A stretch of 64,000 nt of DNA, taken from contig PKWY01000056.1 of assembly GCA_003132205.1 (NCBI GenBank), forward strand, positions 39,337 to 103,336. Direction: 5' to 3'. Numbering within the stretch: the stretch's first letter is position 1; each line of letters begins with the position of its first letter. Origin of the DNA: Acidimicrobiaceae bacterium (GTDB lineage: Bacteria; Actinomycetota; Acidimicrobiia; Acidimicrobiales; RAAP-2). The position numbers and the translations under genes were made by a program. The notes below the pieces were generated by a model, which made no database searches, had not been told where the DNA came from, and saw nothing but the letters and a program-made list of their open reading frames with translations. Below, in pieces: positions 51,424 through 59,646 of the stretch.

Positions 51424-53577
51424 CTAATGATTCGGACGATAGATCTGGTCGACGTAGTCGTTGACCATCCGAGCCCCGCTGAACTGCGGTCCCAGGGTCC
51501 GCAGTGATGCGCGCACCCGGGCCAGCCAACCTACCGGTATGCCATTGGCGTCGCGGGAGAAGAAGAGCGGCTTGACCTCATTCTCGAGCAGGTCGTAGAG
51601 CGCCTTCGCGTCGCGTTCGTCCTGCTCCCTCGCGTCATCGACCACCGAACCGTCGATCGCCCAGCCGTTCTGTCCGTTGTGCCCCTCGCACCACCAGCCG
51701 TCCAGCACGCTCAGGTTGAGCCCACCGTTCAGGGCCGATTTCATGCCGCTGGTGCCGCTCGCCTCAAGGGGCGGCCGTGGCAGGTTCAACCACAGGTCGC
51801 ATCCGGCCACCAGCTGCGGCGCCATTCGCAGGTCGTAGTCCTCGAGGAAGACCACGCGATTCGGGATGTCGAGGCCTCGCTTCACGACGAACATGTTCTT
51901 GGCCACGTTCTTCGCCTCATAGTCGAGGGGGTGCGCCTTGCCCGCCAAGATGATCTGGGCACCCTCTTCGTGGTCGATGATCTTGCGAAGCCGGTCGACG
52001 TCATGGAAGAGCAGGTCGAGTCTCTTGTAGGTTGCCAGCCGCCTGGCGAAGCCGATCGTCAGATGTGTGGGATCGAAGGCGCTGAAGGCGGATTCGGCGA
52101 GGGCGACGTCCTCGCCACGTCCCAACCGGTCGACGACGATGCGGCTGCGGATCATCTCAACCAGTTGGAGGCGCATGTCGCAGCGCGCTCTCCAAAGGTC
52201 AACGTCCGGAATCTCGTCGACGTGACTCCACAGACCCGGGTCGTCGGCGTGGCGCTCCCAGTCGGTACCGAAGAACTTGGTTAGCAAGCCGCGCATGGTG
52301 GGGTCCATCCACGTCGGCAGGTGCACCGCGTTGGTCACGTGCGTGATCGGCACCTCGTCCAACTTCGCATCGGGGAAAAGGGGATTCCACATGCCGCGGG
52401 CCACCTCGCCGTGGCGTTTGCTTACGGCATTGGTCGAGCGCGCGCACCGGATGGCCAGCGGGGAGAAGCCCAGCGACTCCGTCGTCGAGGTGGGGTCGAT
52501 TCGGCTCTCCGAACTCAACTCATCGCGCGAGATGCCCATCTGATCAATGGAGCGACCAAGCACGGAGAAGAACACGTCGGGATCGTAGGTCTCGTTGCCT
52601 GCCGGCACCGGGGTGTGGGTCGTGAAGACGAACCTGTCGCGCCCCACCTCGAGCAGCTTCTTGAGCCCGAGGGGGTCGCCAGTGAGTTCCTTCGACGTCT
52701 GCGAGGCGATCTCGAGCGACGCGAGCGCCGCATGGCCCTCATTGAGGTGGAAAAGGCTGGGATTGATTCCCATGGCGTCGAGGGCGCGAACGCCCCCGAT
52801 GCCGAGCAGCGCGTACTGCGCCAATCGAATCTCGTGTGAGCCTTCATAGAGGCGCGCCGTGACCCAGCGCTCCAGCGGGCTGTTCTCCTCGAGTTCCGCG
52901 TCGAGCAGGTAAAGGGGCGTGCGCCCGACGTTGACGCGCCACACGTGGGCCGCCAATTCGCCGTCCCACACCGGAACCGTGACTCGCACGGGGAGTCCGT
53001 CGGCTCCCCGGACGCGCACCGCGGGCAGTTGATCGGTGTTGGCCTCGAGCCAGTACTCGTGCTGCCAGCCGTCGAGGTTCATGCGTTGGTGTAGATAACC
53101 GCGACGGTAGAGCAGGCCGACGCCGACCACGTCGAGCGCTTGGTCCGAAGTCTCCTTCAAGAAGTCACCGGCGAGGACTCCCAGTCCGCCGGAGTACACG
53201 GGCAGCGACTGGTGCACGCCGAATTCCGCGCAGAAGAAGGCCACGGGTCCGCTCGAAAGCACCCGATTGGTGGGACGCTGCATGCTGGCATCCATGATCT
53301 GAGCCACTTGGGCCAGGCGTTCCAGAAGGTCCTGATTGGTCGCGGCACGCAGGAGGTCCCGCTCGGGCAGATTCAGGAGAAAACGTACCGGATTCTCCCC
53401 CGACAGGGTGAACCGGTGCGCGTCGATGGTGCGAAAGAGTTCACGGCCGCCAGGGGTCCATGACCAGAGGTAGTTGTAGGAGATCCACGCGAGGTCCTCG
53501 AGAGGTTCTGGGAGCCGTCGGGTAAGGCGGTCGATCGCGCGACTCATGTCGCGAGATCCGTCGAATCGCATGTTCAT
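51424..53577 (-). CDS. glgP: alpha-glucan phosphorylase (GT35) with DUF3417 N-terminus, copy 2
   Basis: Removes terminal glucose units from alpha-1,4-glucans with phosphate, giving glucose 1-phosphate. The 717-aa protein has a DUF3417 domain (PEPLEDLAWISYNYLWSWTPGGRELF), then CAEFGVHQSLPVYSGGLGVLAGDFLKETSD and TTHTPVPAGNETYDPDVFF. The PLP-binding Lys613 sits in EASGTSGMKSALNGGLNLSVLDGWW. The length and domain order match the maltodextrin phosphorylase type of actinobacteria and thermophiles. Last gene of the operon, 30 bp after the GH57 gene. Confidence 0.94.
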   Translation of the reverse strand: MNMRFDGSRDMSRAIDRLTRRLPEPLEDLAWISYNYLWSWTPGGRELFRTIDAHRFTLSGENPVRFLLNLPERDLLRAATNQDLLERLAQVAQIMDASMQRPTNRVLSSGPVAFFCAEFGVHQSLPVYSGGLGVLAGDFLKETSDQALDVVGVGLLYRRGYLHQRMNLDGWQHEYWLEANTDQLPAVRVRGADGLPVRVTVPVWDGELAAHVWRVNVGRTPLYLLDAELEENSPLERWVTARLYEGSHEIRLAQYALLGIGGVRALDAMGINPSLFHLNEGHAALASLEIASQTSKELTGDPLGLKKLLEVGRDRFVFTTHTPVPAGNETYDPDVFFSVLGRSIDQMGISRDELSSESRIDPTSTTESLGFSPLAIRCARSTNAVSKRHGEVARGMWNPLFPDAKLDEVPITHVTNAVHLPTWMDPTMRGLLTKFFGTDWERHADDPGLWSHVDEIPDVDLWRARCDMRLQLVEMIRSRIVVDRLGRGEDVALAESAFSAFDPTHLTIGFARRLATYKRLDLLFHDVDRLRKIIDHEEGAQIILAGKAHPLDYEAKNVAKNMFVVKRGLDIPNRVVFLEDYDLRMAPQLVAGCDLWLNLPRPPLEASGTSGMKSALNGGLNLSVLDGWWCEGHNGQNGWAIDGSVVDDAREQDERDAKALYDLLENEVKPLFFSRDANGIPVGWLARVRASLRTLGPQFSGARMVNDYVDQIYRPNH

Positions 53578-53607
53578 CTCATTGAATCTAACCGCGCGCC
53601 GACCGGC

Positions 53608-55629
53608 CTAATTCGTCTCCACGATTTCACTCAGGCCCACGGCTCGTGCCAGCGGCGTCAGGAGGTCGATGTCGGTTTTCGAGATTGGCTGTCCGACGAG
53701 GGCAGTCAACGCGCGTCGAATGGAGGCCTCCGCGATGGGCGTCACGTACCGTGGCGCACTGGCGAGCGCGACGAGCACCGCTGCTTCGTCGCTGCTGGCC
53801 GGCTGCTCGAGCAACTGTGCGGCGAGCAGGTCGAGCGCGCCCTCGTAGTTCTCGCTACCCGGCCCTATGAGCCACGAGCACGCCACCCGGGCCACCACAT
53901 CGTTGCCGAGCTCACCGAGGACGAATCTTCGGGAGCTGTCGGCATCATTGACGTGAACTTCCACGCCGAGTCCGCCGAGTCGCTCCACTCGGGTCAGGTA
54001 ATGGCTTTGACGGAGCGTCAGCGTGTTCGTCAGCACGATTCGCCGTGCGTCCGGGTCGTCATCCGTGGGCTCCGCCTTCATCCGCCAGAATCCCCGAACC
54101 GTCCTCGCGCTGTCCTTCGACGCGAACAGTTCTGCGGCGAATCCGGCGACCACGAGGGCTTCGTCGAAACGGTACGCATCGCAGGCCCGTCGCCAGAGGG
54201 TACGCCCTTCGATGCCCGGTCGATTGGACCGGACCTTGGCCAAGCGCTCGAGCAACCCCGCCTCGAGGTCCACGTCAAGTGCCCGGAAACCAATCTCCAT
54301 GGCCACGGCGGCGTAGCGCAGGACGATCGAGGTTTCAATCTCGGCGGGATCGGCGAAGAACCAGGCGCAGCTGGTGAAGCTGTACAGAAGGTTGCGATGG
54401 ACCTCGCAGAGCTCCAGGACCCTGCTCGTCTCGTCGGCGTCGAGGGGCCGATGTGCGTGGATCGTGACGAACTCGTGGGGTTCTGCTTCACCCGAGAGCA
54501 CCCTTCCGTAGTCGAGCAGCGCGTCATCGACCGAGCGCAGGTGGCGGGCGAGTTCGGCGTCAACCGCGCCGCCCAGGGCCTCGCGCAACCAGTCGAGGGC
54601 CTCGCGCAGCGGCGCTCTCCAGCCCTGGTGCCATCCCGGCTGTTCGCCGGTCACGCAACCGCAGTCGCTGCGCCAACGCTCGACGCCGTGGGCGCAGCTC
54701 CACGCCGACACGAGAGCGAGCTCGACTTCCCACGTCGGCTCCGTGGTGGCGAGCCATGCGCCGAGGGTTGTCTCGAGTTTGTGGTGGCGCTGAAGCCGAC
54801 GAAGCGCCCAGGCGAGGCCCAGATCACCGAAGCGGTGGTGGTGGCCGTAGGTCTCGCCGTCCGCGACGAGCAGCACCACGCCATCCCGGTCGTGGAGCTC
54901 TCGCGCCATGATGTCCGCGAGCTCCGTCCCGTCGTCGATCAGGTCGCCGAAGGCGACGCGCTGGGAGAGGCTGGCGTGTCCGAAGACCACGGTGATGGTC
55001 CTTCCCTCGCCGAGTTGCACCAGGTAGGGACGCGACGTGTCGAGCGAATGCGCGTCCACTGGACGCCAGTCGCCTCCGGGTTCTCGTACGCGCACGGCCT
55101 GGGTGGGCATGAGGATGGTGTAGCGAATGCCCTGACGGGCGATTGACTCCAATGTCGCCAGATCGACCGCGGTTTCTGGCAGCCACATTCCCAACGGGCT
55201 CGCGCCGAAGCGGCGGGCGTAGTCCGCGATTCCCCACGCGATGAGTCGATCGCGATCCTTGGCGCTCGCGAGGGGCAGGATCGCGTGCACGAGCGGCGCG
55301 GCGATCGCGACGGCGCTGGGCCCCGACGCGGCGCGGCGAACTTGATAGCCGAGCGCGCGCTCGACGTCGGGTGAGTGGCGTTCGAGCCAGTAGTGCAGCG
55401 TGGGGCCGACGTCAAGGCTGCTCCGGGTCAATGGTTCGACGAGCTCAGTCTCCCCGTTCTCGCCGAGGGGCAACGCAACGGCGACCATTGCCCGGTAACA
55501 CTCCGCTGCGATACGTTCGTTCCAGTCGTGGTACGGCCACGCGCTCCACTCGTTGGCGACCAGTCCGAGCCAGGGATCCTCTCGGGGTGGTTGGTAGAGG
55601 TGGAGGTGGAACCCCGCGACCGGCGACAC
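53608..55629 (-). CDS. GH57 family glycoside hydrolase, DUF3536 type
   Basis: The 673-aa protein begins with GFHLHLYQPPREDPWLGLVANEWSAWPYHDWNERIAAECYR, the GH57/DUF3536 signature. The likely nucleophile Glu is in GMWLPETAVDLAT and the acid Asp in VLLVADGETYGHHHRFGDLGLAWAL. The C-terminal half is the helical DUF3536 region (WHQGWRAPLREALDWLREAL). GH57 members act on alpha-glucans as amylases, amylopullulanases or branching enzymes; DUF3536 proteins are not characterised as far as I know. GTG 55629 abuts the stop of the fusion gene with no gap. Confidence 0.9.
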   Translation of the reverse strand: MSPVAGFHLHLYQPPREDPWLGLVANEWSAWPYHDWNERIAAECYRAMVAVALPLGENGETELVEPLTRSSLDVGPTLHYWLERHSPDVERALGYQVRRAASGPSAVAIAAPLVHAILPLASAKDRDRLIAWGIADYARRFGASPLGMWLPETAVDLATLESIARQGIRYTILMPTQAVRVREPGGDWRPVDAHSLDTSRPYLVQLGEGRTITVVFGHASLSQRVAFGDLIDDGTELADIMARELHDRDGVVLLVADGETYGHHHRFGDLGLAWALRRLQRHHKLETTLGAWLATTEPTWEVELALVSAWSCAHGVERWRSDCGCVTGEQPGWHQGWRAPLREALDWLREALGGAVDAELARHLRSVDDALLDYGRVLSGEAEPHEFVTIHAHRPLDADETSRVLELCEVHRNLLYSFTSCAWFFADPAEIETSIVLRYAAVAMEIGFRALDVDLEAGLLERLAKVRSNRPGIEGRTLWRRACDAYRFDEALVVAGFAAELFASKDSARTVRGFWRMKAEPTDDDPDARRIVLTNTLTLRQSHYLTRVERLGGLGVEVHVNDADSSRRFVLGELGNDVVARVACSWLIGPGSENYEGALDLLAAQLLEQPASSDEAAVLVALASAPRYVTPIAEASIRRALTALVGQPISKTDIDLLTPLARAVGLSEIVETN

Positions 55630-58600
55630 TTACGCCTCGCGCCTGAGTACCACGAGGGAAAGTGGAGGGAGCGAGACGCTCAGCACGTGTCCGGAGTGGA
55701 CGTTCGTCGATGACGAGAACTCCCTCGTCGCGAGGTAGCCGCTTCCGCCGTAGTCGTGGTCGTCACTGTTGAGCACGACGGTCCAATTCCCGCTTGACGT
55801 GATGGGGAGTTCGTAGTTGTCGCGAGGTACCGGAGTGAAGTTGGCGAGCATGACCAGCTCGTCGGGGCCGTAACCACGGCGCCAGATGAGCACGCTCTGG
55901 GAAGCGTCGTCGCAACTCAACCACGCGAAGTCCTCGGCGCTGGCGTCATCTCGGTGCAAGGCTGCGTTGTCGCTGTAGAGGGCGTTGAGACGGCGAACCC
56001 AACGGGCCACGCCCTGGTGCTCGACGCTGCCGAGCAGGTGCCAATCGAGCGATCGCTCGTGATCCCATTCGCCGGATTGCGCGAATTCGTCGCCCATGAA
56101 GAGGAGTTTCTTTCCAGGAATCGTGTACTGGTAGCCGAACAACAGCCTGAGATTCGCCCGCTTCTGCCAATCGTCGCCCGCCATCTTGGCCAGCAGCGAT
56201 CCCTTGCCGTGCACGACCTCGTCGTGGGAGAGCGGCAACATGAACCTTTCGTTCGCGGCGTAGATTGCCCGGAAGGTCAGCTCGTTCTGATGGTATTTGC
56301 GGTGGACCGCATCGCGCGACAGGTAGTCGAGGGTGTCGTGCATCCAGCCGAGGTCCCACTTGAACGTGAAACCGAGTCCGTCCTCGAAGACAGGTCGCGT
56401 CACCGCTGGCCACGACGTTGACTCCTCGGCGACGACGATCACGCCCGGGAACGACTCGGTGAGTTCGGTGGTGCACTGACGCAGGAACTCGACCGCCTCG
56501 AGATCCTCGTGTCCGCCGTACTTGTTGGGCACCCACTCGCCCGCCTTGCGCGAGTAGTCCAGGTACAGCATCGACGCGACCGCGTCGAGTCGCAGTCCGT
56601 CAATGTGGTACTCGTCGAGCCAGAAGCACGCGCTCGATATGAGGAAGCTCCGCACCTCGTTGCGGCCGTAGTTGAATGTCCAGCTCTGCCAGTCGGGGTG
56701 CACGCGCTGGCGAACGTCGGCGTGCTCGTAGAGATGGGTGCCGTCAAAGCGTGCGAGCGCGAACTCGTCGGCGGGAAAGTGCGAGGGGACCCAGTCGAGA
56801 AGTACCCCGATGCCGGCCAGATGAAGGGTATCGACCAGGTATTTGAAATCATCGGGGGTGCCCATTCTCGAGGTCGGCGCGAAGTACCCGGTGGTCTGGT
56901 AGCCCCACGATCCGTAGAACGGATGCTCCATCACCGGCAGCAGCTCCACGTGGGTGAAGCCCATCTCGACGGCGTACCCCGCGAGCAACGGGGCCAGTTC
57001 CCGGTAGGTCAGTTGGCGGTCGTGCTCTTCGGGCACGCGCCGCCACGAGCCGAGGTGCACCTCGTAGACGGACACCGGCCGTTCCCTTGGGCGAAATGTG
57101 GATCGATCGTCGATCCACCGATCGTCGCTCCACGTGTAGTTCGAGTTCCACACCCGTGTTGCCGTCGCCGAGGGGATCTCAAAGAAACGACCCATGGGAT
57201 CGGTCTTGTCGAACTCGTCCCCGCCGAGCCGTGAGTGCAGACGGTACTTGTAGGTCGTCAGCTCCTCGACGCCGGGGATGAAGCCTTCCCACACGCCCGA
57301 GCTTCCAACGGGAGCGAGTTGGTGTTGCGTGCCGTCCCAATCATTGAACTCGCCAATGACCGAGACCCGATCGGCATTGGGTGCCCAGACCGCGAAGTAG
57401 CATCCGGCGACGCCTTCGAAGACCATGCGATGGCATCCCAGATGGTGGTAGAGGCGAAAGTGGCGCCCCTCGTTGAGCAGATGGAGGTCCTGCTCGGTGA
57501 ACCGTGTGGCGTCGGCCAGCATCTGGCGATTGTGGCGGCCCTTCTTCGACGAGGAGTAGCCCCGGCGCTCGCGCAGGGGTGCGAGGGCGCTCGCGAGGAC
57601 GGTGGACGACGCCAACTCCTCGAGGCTCAGTCGAGCCAGGCGATTCCAGTTCGCGCGCTCCGTCGTAGTCCCCGGAAGATTGACCGCCGAGGTCTCTTCG
57701 AGCAGGTCGTCGAGTTGGGCCATGACCAGGCCCGCGTCGCTGTCGGCGAGGAACGCGTGCACCGCCGCGAGCACGACCTCGGGTGGGTCGTTCTCCGCGC
57801 AGTCCAGCGCGCGCGCCAGGTCACGACGCTGGTCGGCGCGCTTGTCACGGGCGCTCGCGGCCGCCGGGGCGTCGAACAGGCCCAGGCCGAGCCGTTCGTC
57901 GATGTCCGCGCCGCTCCACCACCCCGAGAAGGTCGCCGTGTCGTGGGTCGCGAAAGAGGCCACTGAGCCCCTGGGCACCGGCGCGAGGCCCTCGTTGGTG
58001 ATCGCGTACTGCGCCACGTAGGTCCTGCGAAGGCCGTCACGCTCCATGGCGTTGCGAAGATCGTCCTCCACGGTGCCCAGGTCCTCGCCAACGACGTCGA
58101 CGCCCAGTCGTTGAGCTTCGATTGCGACGACGGCCAGCTGCTCCTCGAAGGGCATGGCGACGTAGAGTCCCTGCTCGGGTGAGGTCCCTTCGGGCACCCA
58201 GAACAGGCGCTGCAGGCCCATCACGTGATCGATGCGCACGACGCCCGCGATGCGCATGTGAAAGCGCAGCGCTTCGCGGAACTTGCCGTGCGCGTCCTCG
58301 CGGCAACGGTCGGGGTGGGGCGGGGGTGAACCCCAGTCCTGCCCTTTCGCCGAGAGATCGTCGGGCGGCGCGCCGATCGACATGGTGCTGACGTAATCTT
58401 CGGGGTTTCGCCACACGTCGTAGCCGTAGGGGTGCACTCCGACCGGAATGTCGAGCTCCAGTGTCTGTCCGCGCTGCGAGAGACGCGACGCCAGTCGCGT
58501 CATCTGCTCATCGATGATCCACTGGGCGAACATGTGATAGCGAACGAGGATCGGATCGACGTCGTTCCAGCGGAGCATTCCGCTTCGCGCCGTCGATGGC

Positions 58601-59646
58601 CATTTGTGAAAGTCGAGGCCGAAACGTTCGCCGGCGGCTCGGAATCTGGCGTAGTCGTTCAAATCTGGGTGGTTCATGACGTAGGAGCGAAGCCCGCTCT
58701 CGTGTTGGGCCATAAATTCACTTTGCGTCGCCGCCCACGCCTGGATGACGTTGCGCTTGGCCGCGAATGCGGCGCCTCCGTCAACGAGACCGTTGACGGT
58801 CCACACCTCGCGCCGGGCCGGCGAGTAGGTGTCGTTCATTAGGTGCTGCGCCGCCGGCGACCTCGCGAGGTCGTCGACCTGGTCGAGGGCGATCCACCGA
58901 TCGTTCCAGAAACGCCGGCTCACCGGGCGGTAGGGACTCGACTCGAAATCGTTGGGGCCGAATGACGCCAGCAGGGGAAGCGTCGAGACGACTGTCGCCT
59001 GCTGATTGGCCGCCAGGCGCGCGAACTCGTCCAGATCGCCAACGTCGCCGCTGCCCCAGCTGCGCTTGGAGTGCAGGGAGAAGATCGGCGCCTGCACCGA
59101 ATAGGCGCGCCAGTCCCGGGCGAATCGGTACGGGGCGCCCCGCAACGGACGAACGATGATCGTCGAGCGAGCCTCCCTCCGCCCCACCGCCACGTGAATG
59201 TGGTGGTAGCCAACGCGCATTGCCGGCAAAGCCAGCGCGAAGACGGGCTCGTCGTTTGCGCTCGCGCCCGGCATCATCGCGAGCGATTCGCTGGAGAGGC
59301 TCCATGACACCTCACCGCCGAACTCGAACTCCAACCGACACTCGAGGCCGGCGCTTCTGCGCCCGAGGCGGATCGGCATATGCGTTTCGACGCCCTCGTC
59401 GACGACGTAGACCGGCTCGAGAATCCGATCGACGAGTTGTTGGCGATGTTGACGAAGGACCGGCCGCGCGTCGCCCGACAACGAGAGTTGATCCATGTCG
59501 CCAAAGGAGTTGAGTATTGCCACTAGGGCGTCGGGATCAGCCCTGCGGTGAGCGCCGCGCCCGTCGATGTAACTGAGGCCAACTCCGCGAAGGCTGGCCA
59601 GTTCGCGTAGCGCGGGCGAGATCAGCGGTTTCTGGTTCGCGCTCAT
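55630..59646 (-). CDS. fusion of 4-alpha-glucanotransferase (GH77, MalQ) and 1,4-alpha-glucan branching enzyme (GH13, GlgB)
   Basis: One 1338-aa frame with no interruption. Residues 1-175 are a MalQ-type N-terminal beta domain. The GH77 barrel (about 175-700) carries the triad Asp473 in RIDHVMGLQRLFW, Glu521 in VVGEDLGTVEDDL and Asp569 in FATHDTATFSGWW. From about residue 709 (RFTEQDLHLLNEGRHFRLYHHLG) a full-length GlgB of the short type follows: a CBM48 domain, then Asp1021 in GLRLDAVASML, Glu1074 in the AEEST motif, Asp1142 in LPLSHDEVVHGKG, and a C-terminal all-beta domain. So both enzymes look active. ATG 59646 overlaps the upstream phosphorylase stop. Together the halves can lengthen and branch glucans in one molecule. 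Confidence 0.93.
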   Translation of the reverse strand: MSANQKPLISPALRELASLRGVGLSYIDGRGAHRRADPDALVAILNSFGDMDQLSLSGDARPVLRQHRQQLVDRILEPVYVVDEGVETHMPIRLGRRSAGLECRLEFEFGGEVSWSLSSESLAMMPGASANDEPVFALALPAMRVGYHHIHVAVGRREARSTIIVRPLRGAPYRFARDWRAYSVQAPIFSLHSKRSWGSGDVGDLDEFARLAANQQATVVSTLPLLASFGPNDFESSPYRPVSRRFWNDRWIALDQVDDLARSPAAQHLMNDTYSPARREVWTVNGLVDGGAAFAAKRNVIQAWAATQSEFMAQHESGLRSYVMNHPDLNDYARFRAAGERFGLDFHKWPSTARSGMLRWNDVDPILVRYHMFAQWIIDEQMTRLASRLSQRGQTLELDIPVGVHPYGYDVWRNPEDYVSTMSIGAPPDDLSAKGQDWGSPPPHPDRCREDAHGKFREALRFHMRIAGVVRIDHVMGLQRLFWVPEGTSPEQGLYVAMPFEEQLAVVAIEAQRLGVDVVGEDLGTVEDDLRNAMERDGLRRTYVAQYAITNEGLAPVPRGSVASFATHDTATFSGWWSGADIDERLGLGLFDAPAAASARDKRADQRRDLARALDCAENDPPEVVLAAVHAFLADSDAGLVMAQLDDLLEETSAVNLPGTTTERANWNRLARLSLEELASSTVLASALAPLRERRGYSSSKKGRHNRQMLADATRFTEQDLHLLNEGRHFRLYHHLGCHRMVFEGVAGCYFAVWAPNADRVSVIGEFNDWDGTQHQLAPVGSSGVWEGFIPGVEELTTYKYRLHSRLGGDEFDKTDPMGRFFEIPSATATRVWNSNYTWSDDRWIDDRSTFRPRERPVSVYEVHLGSWRRVPEEHDRQLTYRELAPLLAGYAVEMGFTHVELLPVMEHPFYGSWGYQTTGYFAPTSRMGTPDDFKYLVDTLHLAGIGVLLDWVPSHFPADEFALARFDGTHLYEHADVRQRVHPDWQSWTFNYGRNEVRSFLISSACFWLDEYHIDGLRLDAVASMLYLDYSRKAGEWVPNKYGGHEDLEAVEFLRQCTTELTESFPGVIVVAEESTSWPAVTRPVFEDGLGFTFKWDLGWMHDTLDYLSRDAVHRKYHQNELTFRAIYAANERFMLPLSHDEVVHGKGSLLAKMAGDDWQKRANLRLLFGYQYTIPGKKLLFMGDEFAQSGEWDHERSLDWHLLGSVEHQGVARWVRRLNALYSDNAALHRDDASAEDFAWLSCDDASQSVLIWRRGYGPDELVMLANFTPVPRDNYELPITSSGNWTVVLNSDDHDYGGSGYLATREFSSSTNVHSGHVLSVSLPPLSLVVLRREA

